A stretch of 64,000 nt of DNA. Source: Siphonodentalium dalli (Eukaryota; Mollusca; Scaphopoda; Gadilida; Siphonodentaliidae). Position 1 is the stretch's first letter; the number at the start of each line of letters is the position of its first letter. A model generated the notes under the pieces. It ran no database searches, was not told the DNA's origin, and saw nothing but the letters and a program-made list of their open reading frames with translations. The stretch lies in contig CP136063.1 in the NCBI GenBank assembly GCA_032622095.1, positions 65,551,897 through 65,615,896 on the forward strand. The letters are read 5' to 3'. Shown here in pieces: positions 1-11,757 of the stretch. The position numbers and the translations under genes were made by a program.

Positions 1-2742
1 CTAGGCCATTCCATATCGAAATCATGGAAGGAAGGAAACTACTATTTGTATGCTGAGAGCCTGGTACAAACTGCCTAACAAAGTTTGGATTTCTGAACTC
101 ATATCTGTTGTCCGTTATGTCGCCAGTTGTTGGAGGGATTTTGTTTAGTATATAGGATGGTGCATGATTAGTCATGATTTGATAAGTGAGACGTAATTTA
201 TGCCAGTCTCTGCGTTTTTGGAGAGTATTCCAACCAAGTTCACGTAATAAGTTAGCGTTTGAGACAGATCTAGTGACACCACTGACAATTCGTGCTGCAT
301 CGTAATGTAGATCATCTAATTTACTGAGGCGGTATGCTGGTGCATTATTCCAGATGACATCACCGTAGTCCATTAAAGGGAGAATGAAAACGTTATACAT
401 AATCTCAAGTGTGCGTCTATTCAAAAAATATTTCAACTTTCTTAGTTGTGATAGTCTTGATGCTACACTCTTACACATATTATTTAGATATCCCAGTCCA
501 GGTTTGATTGTAGAACAATTCCTAGATGCCTATGAGATGAGACAATATCTATGGCGGAGTCATCCAGTGACAAATCCATGACATTTGTACTGGAGGGTCT
601 AAAAGAGAACACGATTGCCTTTGTTTTGTCAGGATTAAAATTTACAAGCCATTGTTTAGCCCAAGCAGAGATACGATCAAGATCGGCCGATAGATTAGAG
701 CTGGTTTCTTCAATCGAAGGACTGGAATTCGTGAAACAAGTGTCATCAGCATACATACGCGTAAAAGAATGAATTGTATCAGACAAATCATTTATAAATA
801 CAAGAAATAAGAAAGGCCCCAATATAGATCCTTGAGGGACTCCAGCGTGGAGATACATATAGTCAGACGCGGCATCAGAAACGACCACACACTGTTTTCT
901 GTTTGATATATAGTCACTAATCCACAATAAAAGGTCTCCCTCAACTCCATATTCTTTAAGTTTGTGTATCAGACCAGTGTGCCAGACTCTTTCGAACGCT
1001 TTAGAAATATCACAGAATATAGAACAAGTCACAAGTTTGTTGTCGAGAGACTGGCACAGGGAATGATATAAGTCAATTAATTGAAAAGTAGTTGAATGGC
1101 CAGGCACAAAACCAGACTGATGCTTATACAACAATTCATTGTTATCGAAATGAGACATTAAGTATTTCAAAATAATCTTCTCAAAATTTTTAGATAAACA
1201 TGGTAATAAGGATATAGGACGATAGTTTCCTGGATTTGAGCGGTCATCTTTTTTATGAATCGGGATAACATTTGCCTTTTTCCACTCAGCAGGAAAAGAT
1301 TTCAAGGAAAGAGATTTGGTGAAAATTATTTTGAGTGGCACAACAACAGTATAGACAGTTTCTTTTAACATTTTTGTAGTTATACCGTCATGACCGTTTG
1401 CTTTTCCAACCTTTAAGCTTTTTATAGCATGTATAATATCCACGTCTTCAAATTCAATTTCTGATATCTTATCAGAACATTTATATATAAGGCTTGGTAG
1501 TTTACAGTGTGACGCATCGAGAGAGGAATTTTTTATAAACGTCTCATTTAAGATATTTGCTTTTCCATAATCATCAATTATTAGATTTCCATTTGGTGAT
1601 TTGATAGGTGGAATAACGCTATTTGGATTTTTGTTCAAAATATCTTTAACCGTTTGCCAGAAAAATTTCGGGTTACTAGACGATAGGAATAAGTCTGCCA
1701 ATTTGCTTTCATATTCAAGTTTTGCGTGTTTTTTCATATTGTTAACTTTATTTCTCATTGATTTATATTTCGTCCAAGCGTTAATTTTATCAGTGCGGAT
1801 AGCCGCGCGTCTAAGTTTGTCTCGCTTACGAATAGCGGTTCTTAATTCTGATGTAAACCAATGTTTATCGTTTCGTCTGATTATCACTTCTTTGTGTGGG
1901 ATACAAGTTTTCATTATGTTAATGTAGATGTCTGTAAAAGTTTGCACTGTATGGTCAATATCCAAAGAAGGAGCCAATAATTTATGCCAATCAATTTCAT
2001 TAATCATAGTATTAGCTCTAGGAAAGTCGGCTACGTTGTAATGCCAAATAAGTTTCCTTTGTTCTTGAGATGGAGCGTAGTCGAAATATACAGAGGCCAT
2101 CACTGCATAGTGATCAGATATAGTACGCCCAAAATCGATTGTTTCGTGTTCGTATGACACAACCTGGTCGCTTACTATTATGGGGTCTAATAATGTAGCA
2201 GATGATGTACCAACGCGAGTCGCAGTTGAGATGAGGTTACGTAGACTTAGTTTGTCAATAAGATCATTTATATTTGAGTTTAAACCTAGTTGGTCAGAGT
2301 TGAGATCGCCTATCAAGATGAGGGGAATGTTACTACCGAGTATCGTATCCAGTGTAGAGTGAAGTTTTTCCCAATAATTAGAATTGCAAAACTGTTGAGA
2401 TCTATACGTGAGTGCAATTATATACTTTACTGATTTGGAACATATCTGAAAACATAGTATACTCTCGTCAAATTCTAGATATTCTAAGCGTTTATAAACG
2501 ATATGATTAGCCACATAGGCGCAGATGCCTCCCCCATGACTGTCGCGATATTTCCTTATTGGTTGGTAGAAATTGGGAATTTGTATATGGTCCGAACTAT
2601 ATAAAGGGTCTAGATGAGTTTCTGTAAAACATATGATATCATATTCGTTTATGGATGTTAATATTTTGTCTAGTTTATTTCTTAAACTACGGATATTTAA
2701 ATGGAATATCGACAGAGTGTGATGACATAGGTTGTTCCAAAC
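1..2742 (-). mobile_element. Non-LTR retrotransposon (LINE), 5'-truncated, CR1/Jockey-like
   Basis: A minus-strand LINE begins near 2742, where its sequence abruptly replaces a FEM-1-like pseudogene, and runs out of the window at position 1. The coding part starts almost exactly at the endonuclease domain, so everything 5' of it (ORF1 and the 5' UTR) is missing, as expected from incomplete reverse transcription. The far end reads, on the minus strand, into the tryptophan-containing tail (S-F-L-P...I-W-N-G-L) that closes ORF2 in CR1/L2/Jockey-group elements, so the 3' UTR and tail lie just outside the window. The clade is inferred from domain order and tail and was not tested by phylogeny. Confidence 0.85.
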
Positions 2743-2757
2743 TGACAATAGGCGCAA
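2..2757 (-). pseudogene. LINE ORF2: AP endonuclease + reverse transcriptase, frameshifted near its C-terminus
   Basis: A 757-residue open frame (2757 to 484) carries an APE-type endonuclease (starting F-H-L-N-I-R-S-L near residue 19, with an S-D-H motif near residue 215) that nicks target DNA, then a reverse transcriptase with the N-Y-R-P-I-S-L-L block, the G-F-V-P-G-H-S-T-T block, a P-Q-G-S motif and the catalytic Y-A-D-D (about 743-754). The first ~15 residues are antisense FEM-1-like sequence, not LINE. The frame stops right after W-D-I at 484. The expected C-terminal domain (about 160 residues) continues without stops in another frame from ~480 to 2. A one-base indel near 485-490 therefore disables this copy. 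No intact ORF1 is present. Confidence 0.85.
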
Positions 2758-4162
2758 TCAAATCAGAAATAAAACTTTTGGATTATGCGTTTACTCTATG
2801 TTTGAAGCATGATGTTCCAAGCCAAAGAGTCATATCGATTCTTGATAAAATGTGTAAACTCCGTACGAAAGAGTTCGTATGCCCCCAGGAGATCATGCAT
2901 TTTCTTAATGTACTTGGTGACTGCCTAACCCACGGGAAACAACTAAATGTAAAATTAAATAATTCTTTTAAAGGGGTACTGTACGCCATTTTGAATAAAT
3001 TCCCGGTGATAACAACGATCTATTATCGATACTGTATAGAAATATAAGTAATTTGAGTCGAAGATGTATTCTGTAAACGCTCAGGTTAATAGGCTATCTT
3101 AAAATTTAATAATTTAAAAGTTAATAATTTAATATAAATTGATTTTATGGCTCCAGCCATAAAATGGCGTCTCTTAAAATTAGAATTTCCGTGTACAAAA
3201 CGTAATCAAATTATAATTGAGGGATACTGGATTAGGAAAACAATTGCACACACGATCGTTTGAAACATTATGCTTATACGGGGAGAAAACCCAAGCCACT
3301 CATTGACTAGTGACGGTACACTAACTTAAATGAGTATATGGGACTACTAAGCATATAATATAATGTTTATTTGATTCATTTGGTTGAAAACTTTACAAAA
3401 ATTACTCGACAACGACAATTTGTATTTTTGCATTCCGGTAAATTTGCCATCCGTAACAATACTTCGTACTCAACAGACTTTCAAAAAATGGAAAAGTTGT
3501 TACCTTATTCTCCGACTCGAGGATTATAGAAACCAACAACAACATCTTGGGTACAGTACCCCTTTAAGTATGAAATAATGAATCATATTTGTTCCTGCTT
3601 GAGTTACTTGCTTGAATTTGGACCCAGCGAATCTGATGCTAATATTGTGGATCCCGATTTGATGAACGACATGTTAGAATTTTGCTCAAGGATTGTTAAA
3701 ATTAACCCAGTTGACGAAAACAACAGCAGCTTGCTTCACATGTCTGGGTATAATTTCGGGTATGCTCCCAACACTGTCCTGGAACGCACAAAACTGTTTA
3801 TACAGAGCGGGTTCGATATTGATTGGCGGGATGGCAACGGATATACTTGTCTGATGAATGCTATTCGTCACTTTCGTGATTCACGTGATGAAGATATTGT
3901 GAGATATCTACTTCAAGCTGGTCCGCATGTTGATATAAGAGATAAGTTTGGTATGAATTTCCTCGATCTCGCCAGGACCAACCCGCACGTTTATAAGCAC
4001 GAGCCTCTTATGATGGAAGTTGAGCAGAAATTCAATTATTCGGAAATCAACTTAATGTGTTTATCTGCTCGAGTTCTAGCTGATAGTCATATTCCGTATG
4101 AAGATGTCGCTCCTGAGAATTTACTTCCATTTATCGACTTGCACAACAAGCATAAGTGTTGA
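2743..4162 (+). pseudogene. FEM-1-like pseudogene (C-terminal half), interrupted by a LINE and a miniature element
   Basis: The segments 2743-2971 and 3568-4162 align along their length with codons ~405-485 and ~486-680 of the intact FEM-1-like gene at 47578-49620. Shared landmarks include the K-S-E...A-F-x-L-C-L-K-H-D-V-P stretch, H-x-L-N-V-L-G-D, the ankyrin motif D-I-D-W-R-D, and the C-terminal L-M-C-L-S-A-R-V-L-A-D-S-H-I-P-Y typical of FEM-1 proteins. The 5' half is cut off by the LINE, whose other side lies off the window, and the middle is split by a 592-bp element. An open stretch of 194 codons (3578-4162) survives. It is dead as a gene but records the locus before several insertions. 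Confidence 0.85.
2972..3563. mobile_element. TTAA-flanked miniature inverted-repeat element (piggyBac-like MITE), copy 1
   Basis: The ends are inverted repeats (AGGGGTACTGTAC at the left, GTACAGTACCCCT at the right), each bordered by TTAA (2968-2971 and 3564-3567). The flanks join cleanly into the FEM-1-like pseudogene when the element is removed, which proves an insertion. There is no transposase; length is 592 bp. TTAA targets are used by the piggyBac and Kolobok superfamilies, and piggyBac is my preferred guess. The inside shares a palindromic 'tatggctccagccata' with copy 2, in opposite orientation. Confidence 0.8.
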
Positions 4163-5473
4163 ACATGTTAATATGCATCTATATTTCGCCTGTCAAAATA
4201 ACAAAGCTATATACCCCGTGTTGAGTGGCCCACAAGATATAATACGTATTGTGTGACTTGTCATTTCCACCACTTGTCAAGTGGTCCTGCTTATATGCTA
4301 TATTCAATTCAATTCCATTAGTTTATTCTGATCGTCAAGTTGAGACATTACACAGATCTATGGATATAATATTCAACATATTTCAGTACAGGTATACATG
4401 TATATATTATACGATGTTGGTGGTCCTGCTGAATTCGATTCGAGAAAAACAGTGTTTGTATATATGAAACATTCAAGATCATAACATATTTTTGAAAAAT
4501 ATAATAATGCCTATGCTAAAACGCCGAATAACCATCTTATTATAGTTTAGTTCCATCAACTAATACAATCAGTATTAAAAATATTTCGCAATATATATGT
4601 TTTTGAATGTTTAATACGTGAATGGCTTTTCCTGGATATTTTCGTATGATCGGAACACCGCGAAAAAGAGAAATTTAATAGCAATAACGGTACGTTTTGT
4701 TAACAGCATCAGTTTATCATAACAGCATCAGTTTATCATAACAGCATCATATCAATTCAATTATCAACCGCATCATAGCACATTAGCAGGATCACTTCAC
4801 CAGGGCCCGAATGAATAACTTGTGATTGTAATCTTTGACAACAGAAATACGTTGATGAATTTGTAAATGGGTATACAGTCGAAGCTAGACCTCAATCTGA
4901 TTAGGCCTCATCTTCTCTGAAAAGTATACATTTATTACCCAATTAACAAGTTTATTAGTAGCTCTTTTTTAGTTTAGTTTCTATTTTAGTTTCTATTTAA
5001 GCGTCACTTAATTTACCCTCTGGGGACCTCATTCTGTAAATGACCAGCACCATATTTTGAGTCCTGATTCGGAATTCATCTGCCTTCTCGTTGTCATACA
5101 CTGAACAATTAATTGTGTTTTCAGTTTCCGCGCTCATATTTTAAGTACTTTGCTTCTTATTTATACAGTGTACAGTACTGTTGTAGCTCCTTCGATACTA
5201 AGAACTCTCACACCCGGTTAGATTGTATATATTGGAATGTATCCATGTGGATGTGGTATTATGAAAAATGGGCAGACGGCAGACAGACAGGCATACAAAC
5301 TAACAAAAAGATAATACACGTGCAGAAACAATCAAATTCGTTAGCAAGAAATGTTCAGATGATAAGTTCAGCAATGGTCGTTATTGTTTAACTTGATATT
5401 ATCTGAACATTTCCTAAGGGAACTACTCATCAATGATTATTTATTATAGAAAGGGTTAAACATTGGCCAGCTA
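4163..5473. other. Non-coding 3' flank of the FEM-1-like pseudogene
   Basis: I see no gene here. From 4163 to about 4840 the sequence is collinear with three separated pieces behind the intact FEM-1-like gene: 49621-49755, 50843-51030 and 58624-58940. This is an empty-site record of later insertions. Three short tandem units (taacagcatcagtttatca) lie at 4690-4745. From 4840 to 5473 nothing is recognised; an open 92-codon frame at 5113-5391 has no recognisable features. Confidence 0.6.
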
Positions 5474-5644
5474 GAATAGCTACATACAATACAAGAGGGT
5501 GTCACCCCTACCCCCTGAATAGCTACATACAATTCAAGAGGGTGTCACCCCCTACCCCCTGAATAGCTACATACAATACAAGAGGTGTCACCCCTACCCA
5601 CTGAATAGCTACATACAATACAAGAGGGTGTCACCCCTACCCCT
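5474..5644 (+). repeat. Tandem repeat, four units of about 43 bp
   Basis: Four near-identical units begin 'gaatagctacatacaata' and end in the C-rich 'gtgtcacccctacccc'. Differences are single-base indels. Nothing suggests a CRISPR: there are no variable spacers. Confidence 0.85.
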
Positions 5645-6590
5645 CTTTGAAAATACACCGGAAACAAACATTTGAAGAACATTAGGCCTACCCAGCATGT
5701 TATACCCGCAAGGCCGAAATACATGACCATACCAAAGTTCAGTGCGATCGGCGAAGTTGTTCTCGATAATTCGTTTTGCCCGTGCAGATATGACACCATA
5801 ACGTCGAAATTTTATGTCGGGGTGGAGTCCGGACCATGCTCATGTTACCGGTAGAGCCGAAACACATGCTCGTACCAAATTGTGAACAGTGCGAATGGGC
5901 CAGAAGTTCCACAGAAATCGATTTGCTCGTGTGAGTCGTGTGGATATTACGTCAAAAACCGACGTCGGGCGGAGTCCAGATCCCGCTGGTCGTATAATAC
6001 CCGCGGGCACGAGTGAAGAGTACAGGTTGGTTTGTTTTGAGGGAAAGTTTGTTATCAATTGTTTTTCTTCGGACACAACCCGGATCCACGAGGTGCATGC
6101 TGAACCTAAATGTTAACAGTTCGACGAATAAAGCTCCATAAAGTGACGAAATGCTCGATGAAGTGTGAGAATAAGCTTCCATGTGTTTTCAGCTCCAAGA
6201 TGAGTGCGTGCTGATAAATTTGGACAACGTTGCAAACGTTCCATTGATACATATACTTAAGGAAACTAAATCTAGATTCACATTGGAATTTTTTGCATTT
6301 AAGTAGGAAAATAATGACAATTGCATGAGATATTCCACGGTGTTGGCGTAAACCCCATTGCGGGCATGATTTTTGCTCGCGTCGGAGTTTACCACATCAC
6401 GTTTTACTTTATCGATGTACGTTATGTTTGGAAAGATGTCTTTATTCGAGTTATAGTGAATATGGATTTTGGGGTTTTAGTACCAAAAACACGTCAAGGA
6501 TAAAGTGTCCCAGATAGGCTGCTCAACGTTTTCTAAAACAATTATCGAGTGTCTGCAGTGAAAATTTGCTGCATGAAACTTAAATTTACC
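5645..6590 (+). repeat. Dispersed repeat block, copy 1 (matches 11758-12538)
   Basis: From about 5817 to 6590 this region is collinear with 11758-12538 with scattered substitutions and small indels. Both copies include 'ggagtccggaccatgctcat', 'cccgcgggcacgagtgaaga' and 'aacaattatcgagtgtctgc'. Short frames in it differ between copies and are probably not genes. The 5690-5900 part also contains degenerate internal units built on a 'cgtaccaaattt..gcgatcgg' core. Confidence 0.75.
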
Positions 6591-6752
6591 CATGCAGCAC
6601 GCATTACGAATGCGCTCGTCTATAAGATTGTGTTTTTCTCTAGAACAGATATCTAATTTTTCTCTAAACCCCTGTCACAGCATAAATAGGTATTGCCTAT
6701 ATCATATAGTCTTCCATTGGTTAGTATATAACTTCTCAATTGACTACTTTAA

Positions 6753-7371
6753 AAGGGTACTGTACACAGAGATAGGCAATTTTTTTATTTACTCCCATTG
6801 ACATAACTTTCAAGTTATATTGTGTTCGTGTTATATGAGTTTCGTATAAACCTAATTTAGCGACGAAAATATTGATCTTGGAAATAAAAATATTACGATT
6901 TCAAACTACGCGCCATGTTTTTGACCTTCACCGGAGAAGACGCAGGTTGCAGGATGATGCCTGCAATCTCTTCCATCGAACAATCTCACCCCCTATAAAA
7001 ATACTTGACGCTTTATGAATCTTGTTTCTTCTCTTTTTTTCCAAATTGGTTATAGCGGGACTTCCTTTTGCATGTAACATGTTTTGTACGCAACTCAATA
7101 ATGTTCGTCGTCAACGGCCGTCGATAAAAGACACCCAACATGTGAGATTTCAAGAACGGTAACTCGTAATGGCATAATTCGCCATTTTATGACTCCAGCC
7201 ATAAATTCATTTATATTAAATAATTCAATTTGACTTTTATGATAGCCTGTTAACCGGAACGTTTTCAGTAGACATCGTCGACTCAAATACGTTATTTTAA
7301 AATATAATATTGATATTAATTAGATCGCAATTGTTACGGGGAATTTATTGAAATTGGCGTACAGTACCCCT
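6753..7371. mobile_element. TTAA-flanked miniature inverted-repeat element (piggyBac-like MITE), copy 2
   Basis: The 619-bp element has ends AAGGGTACTGTAC and GTACAGTACCCCT, with TTAA on both sides (6749-6752, 7372-7375). The internal 'tatgactccagccata' and its AT-rich neighbourhood match copy 1 (2972-3563) in reverse orientation, so both belong to one family. No transposase is encoded. Confidence 0.75.
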
Positions 7372-7375
7372 TTAA

Positions 7376-7640
7376 CTCATTAGACTATATAGCCCTGGTA
7401 TGGGAAAGTCTAGCTGGTATGGCCCGATGTGCGTTTACTGACGCCCCACACCGGGGGTTTACTGCCCGCAGCGGGGATTATAGGATGACCAGCGTGCGAT
7501 CGAGGACCGAAATACACGCTCGTACCAAATTTCAGAGCGATCCGCCCATTAGTTCACGAGAAACCGATTTGCGACGTCGGACAGAGACCCAGCCTGGTCA
7601 CTCCCCTGTAGAAAATACACCCAGATACCAAATTTAGTTT
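7376..7640. repeat. GC-rich degenerate repeat units
   Basis: This stretch contains variants of the unit seen at 5690-5940 ('cgtaccaaatttcagagcga', 'cacgagaaaccgatttgcga'), read in the same orientation. No gene is supported. Confidence 0.5.
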
Positions 7641-8130
7641 CGATCGGAGACTGATGGTATTTTCTGTGTTCTACCCCCCCCCCCCCCACCCACATATACC
7701 CTCTATAGCCACGGGCCTGATGGGACACTCTATATATACTACACTCTACGCCCCAAAAACGGAGACCCTCTATAGCCACGCCCCTGTGGGATTAGCTGTG
7801 TTCTAACCCCCTAACAGAGATCATCTATAGCCACGTCCATGATGCGATTATCTATATATACTGTATTCTACCTCCCCAACGGAGACCCTCTATCGTCACG
7901 TCCCTGGTGGTATTATCTGTGTTCTACGCCCCCCAACGGATACCCCTCCATAGCCACGTCCATGATGGGATTATCTGTACATACTGTATTCTACCCCCCC
8001 CCCCCCAACGGATACCCTCTATAGTCACGCCCCTGGTGAGATTATCTATATATACTGTATTCTACCCCATCCCCAACGAAGACCCTCTATAGCCACACCC
8101 CTTATAGTATTATCTATATATACTCAAACT
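7640..8130 (+). repeat. Minisatellite array, ~65-bp units, copy 1
   Basis: Roughly seven degenerate units follow the pattern 'ccaacggagaccctctatag' - 'ccacgtccctggtgggatta' - 'tctatatatactgtattcta' - poly-C. Poly-C tracts vary in length. The same array recurs at 12541-12930. Open frames here are by-products of repeat structure. Confidence 0.8.
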
Positions 8131-8468
8131 CCATACAGCGCCATCTACGCTATCGCTGCGATATATCACTGCCACATTGAGTGTACTTTGCAGACGATAA
8201 ACCTATTTTTACATATCATCGCGGAACTGTATTGACTACTAGTTAGTCACCTATTATCTTGTTTTGACCAACAAATTTTTTTTAAAGTTTGCAATAATGG
8301 TAATTATTTCGGTATTGATAAGAACAATATGAACTGAGCCAGACATAGACAATTTTAATCCTAAAACTTAAGAACTAAAAACACGTAAGAATTCCTTAGA
8401 AATTAATGTCCTTATGGCAGTGGTATCTCAGCGGAGCGATGGGAGATAACTCTGCCTGGAGTTTGATA
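8131..8468. other. Unassigned non-coding sequence
   Basis: AT-rich, with no frame, motif or repeat that I can name. Confidence 0.4.
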
Positions 8469-8928
8469 TATAGGTTACCCACAACTAATTATTTTCCATA
8501 GGCGACAGTGTTAACTAAAAGTCCCGCAGGCCATGGGTTTGACCTAGTTGAACTTCAAGTGGTCAATTTTCCCTTAGAACGTCATCCTCTGCACCAGTAT
8601 GTGACAACAAACGCGCCCTTTTCGGTATTTTTATCAAACGATAATCTTGCATTTCCACAACTACCCCATTTTCTGCAAAAAAATCAGCATCATAAAAATA
8701 CCCAGACCCCTTCCGTAACTTCTGGACGGCACCAGACTCTTCCTGGACATCTAAACATACACGATCGCCATATTTACGTAGGCTATGATTTTCTGTTCCC
8801 GATTAGGGATATTTCCCTCAATGATAATCAACCAATCAGCAGCCAGAATTTTTTTTTATGCTGACTCGAGTTTCCCTACACAAATTCAAGAAGAGTAACT
8901 CTATATAATTAGTTGTTTGTAACCTATA
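8469..8928 (+). repeat. Duplicated ~450-bp block, copy 1, with a 118-codon open frame
   Basis: This block is almost identical to 9811-10258; I see one base change in the frame (ACT/AAT) and one 14-bp indel after the frame. The 118-codon frame (8508-8864) has no recognised domain and no upstream splice logic. Its conservation reflects recent copying, so I do not call it a gene. Confidence 0.75.
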
Positions 8929-9810
8929 ATTGAAAAGAAAATTGAAGTTTGATCGTGTAAACCGCGCCAATTTTACAAAAAAAGCTTTACCGTGATACAA
9001 TAGAAATATAGGAGTCATTGGACATCCTGTTATCTCCCAGCGGTCATTTAACCCACATACCCCGTTTTAAAATTAAAAAAATTTTTGGGGTAAGAAATAA
9101 CACCAGTAATAGAATCCTGATAAATCTGGAAGCGCAATTTAGTAGAAAAGATACTAATGTCTCATGTTAGGCTTGTCATAGACATATATACTGCACAGTG
9201 TCGCATGTCCCATGTCCATCCACTCACTAGTGGGGATATTATGACCACAAATGTGACCACACCCCAAATTCAGGGTTTTTCATCATAATTTAATTTGTAA
9301 AAACCGACTCGCGTGCATAACGCACACGATAGAAAGTAATATGTATAAGTTTTGAAAACTAGTCACGTATATCTACCATACGTTTTAAGGAATTTATCTA
9401 ATTTTGAACAATACAATGTTTAATTGCATTTGAAATAGACCCCCCCCCCTCAAAATTTCACCATCCGATGATGGTTTGGTTCAATGATAGGCGGATGTCC
9501 CTTTAAATTTCAGTACTTTTCAGGAGTTTGAGTCGAATTTCTATCAGAGAAACTTCCATCACCTCGAACGTGCTATTTTGAACATTAAAGGTCCACCCAT
9601 ATGCACAAAATGGATGATTTTCAGAAAATTTCGCCTCTGGAAAAAGGTGAAGTTCCGGCGACAGAGGGTTAATAAATGTCTCGCATAATCTGAAAATGGG
9701 TCTGTAGGGCGTGAAAATATAATAACTCAACAAAACGAGTGAGTCTTTGTTTACCAGTGTTCCTAAATTCGCTGCCCTGAACGATATTTGAAAAATGTGA
9801 TTTTTTTGCC
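8929..9810. other. Unassigned sequence between the two 450-bp copies
   Basis: AT-rich, with no gene that I can support. A 107-codon minus-strand frame (9826-9503) lacks any recognisable feature. Confidence 0.4.
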
Positions 9811-10258
9811 TATAGGTTACCCACAACTAATTATTTTCCATAGGCGACAGTGTTAACTAAAAGTCCCGCAGGCCATGGGTTTGACCTAGTTGAACTTCAA
9901 GTGGTCAATTTTCCCTTAGAACGTCATCCTCTGCACCAGTATGTGACAACAAACGCGCCCTTTTCGGTATTTTTATCAAACGATAATCTTGCATTTCCAC
10001 AACTACCCCATTTTCTGCAAAAAAATCAGCATCATAAAAATACCCAGACCCCTTCCGTAAATTCTGGACGGCACCAGACTCTTCCTGGACATCTAAACAT
10101 ACACGATCGCCATATTTACGTAGGCTATGATTTTCTGTTCCCGATTAGGGATATTTCCCTCAATGATAATCAACCAATCAGCAGCCAGAATTTTTTTTTA
10201 TGCTGACACAAATTCAAGAAGAGTAACTCTATATAATTAGTTGTTTGTAACCTATATA
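9811..10258 (+). repeat. Duplicated ~450-bp block, copy 2
   Basis: Collinear with 8469-8928. The junction at its left changes abruptly from unrelated sequence to 'tataggttacccacaactaa', the same point where copy 1 starts. At the right, both leave homology after 'gtttgtaacctata', which suggests a mobile or recently duplicated unit. I see no clear terminal repeats. Confidence 0.75.
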
Positions 10259-10261
10259 TAT

Positions 10262-10610
10262 ATACTGTCAATCGCAACTTCTCGGATTATCGTTCTTGCG
10301 TATTTGCTACGGAATTCACCGAGGTTTGCAGACCGTGCGCATCCCCAAACGGAGGAAGGGACGTAATTCTACTTATTTAGTTCCTTCTGACCTGAATCAA
10401 TACTGCACACAAAAATATCAACACAGGCTTACTCGGTCGCTAGTTGCATGCCATGTTTCTTTTAACTAGCCAGAATTCCGAACTGACGCTTTGTGATTTA
10501 ATGTGAGTATTTATATTTGATTTATTATTAACACTATTTGAGCAACGCTGACTTTTATGTACTTCCCGATTTAAGATTTTAAGAGGGAGGTAAAGTGGAA
10601 TTTTTTTTTT
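10262..10610 (+). repeat. Dispersed repeat, intact copy (matches 12929-13078 plus 13745-13951)
   Basis: The block runs from 'gtcaatcgcaacttctcgga' to 'aagagggaggtaaagtg'. The second copy at 12.9-13.95 kb is split by a ~665-bp insertion, and this uninterrupted copy defines its boundaries. The terminal 'aagagggaggtaaagtg' also appears inverted near 39790-39806, so it may be an element end. Confidence 0.75.
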
Positions 10611-11036
10611 CTCCCATAGGGTTCCCATGTTAAAAAATTGAGACAAAATCCTGACTTCATAAATGTTACCTTCATGTAATTCCTGACTTCATCTAGTGAC
10701 AAGGCGTCGTCGATTTTCGAAAAACGTACCCATTATCGAAATATCACACTTCAAAACAGATTACGAGCAACAGAAATTGGGGAAATTTTGTCAGCCATTG
10801 GTGGAGTTATCGTTCCTGTGTTGAGAAACGTGCTTATTTTACGATGTTGAATATAAAACGAACTGGCTGTTATGTCAACTCATGGGTCCGTAACACAATG
10901 TTTACATAATATTATTCTATGGCTTCTAATTTGGACCGCGTGATAGAAATTGGCGTATTTACGTATCGACTGTTGTTCGGTCACTTCCGTTGTCATGGTC
11001 GATTCTGCCCGCGTAATTAACATCAAGTTAATAATG
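10611..11036. other. Unassigned non-coding sequence
   Basis: No gene or repeat recognised. It ends where the duplicated SGNH-like segment begins. Confidence 0.4.
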
Positions 11037-11757
11037 TGTGATCGTTTGACGGGTAAGTGAATCAATTAGTTGATAAAACATAGGTGAAACATACGTTCGA
11101 AAGTTAGTGACGATCGTTTCTTTGATCGACACGTATACAGTTGAAGGTTGAACATGGAATTCGAGTTTGTTTTTGTAAACATCGACAGGTAAACAGGTTA
11201 AGTATGAAAACCTAGTTCGCCGTCCATTGGTATATTAGGGACCGTAATACTTTGCAACATTACGTTTTGTTCATTCTTCATTGGTTTTTAAGCAGGTCTA
11301 CTATTTCATAATGTCTTTGTCCAAACGTTTGAATGAAAAGGAATTCTTGAAAGCTGATATTCAGCGACTTGGGTTGAGTATTGAGGGCAGTTCCAGGACA
11401 ATTATAATATCTGATAGCAAAGGGAAATATGTCGAAAATTCACAAGAATCATTGAAACTTGGAAGAGATGTTCAATTCTGGAATACATCAGGTGCAACAC
11501 TGAGAAGAAAACTAGCTTAAGTCCACAATGACTTAAAGGAACTAGGTGAGAGTGGCAATACTTACCATATTTATTTATGGCTGGGAACATGTGACCTAAC
11601 CATCAAGCCTCATGGTAAGGGGTTTGTATACCTGAAGCATGATACTGACGAGAGAGCATTCGGTAATTTGACAGACTCATTTGTGGAAATTGTGGACAGG
11701 TATGAGCAATATCCTAATTTGAAGATCTTTCTCTTTGAAATTCCATCCATTAGTTTT
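11037..11757 (+). pseudogene. SGNH-hydrolase-like pseudogene, copy 1 (truncated)
   Basis: A segment homologous to 14881-15600 holds a coding region from the ATG at 11311. It shows T-I-I-I-S-D-S-K-G-K, resembling the block I nucleophile strand of SGNH hydrolases (Ser after Asp), and after the stop W-L-G-T-C-D-L-T, resembling the later G-x-x-D block. Codon 70 is TAA (11518-11520), where the other copy has CAA (Gln). Homology ends at 11757, where another repeat block begins, so the C-terminus is lost. I recall similar SGNH-like proteins near retrotransposons in marine invertebrates. The family assignment rests on motif shape only. Confidence 0.5.

Noticed and set aside
7839-8092. Proline-rich repeat proteins
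   Set aside because: They are translations of the ~65-bp minisatellite.
8508-10206. Two near-identical 118-codon frames as a gene pair
   Set aside because: No domain, and the identity extends beyond the frames through the whole repeated block.
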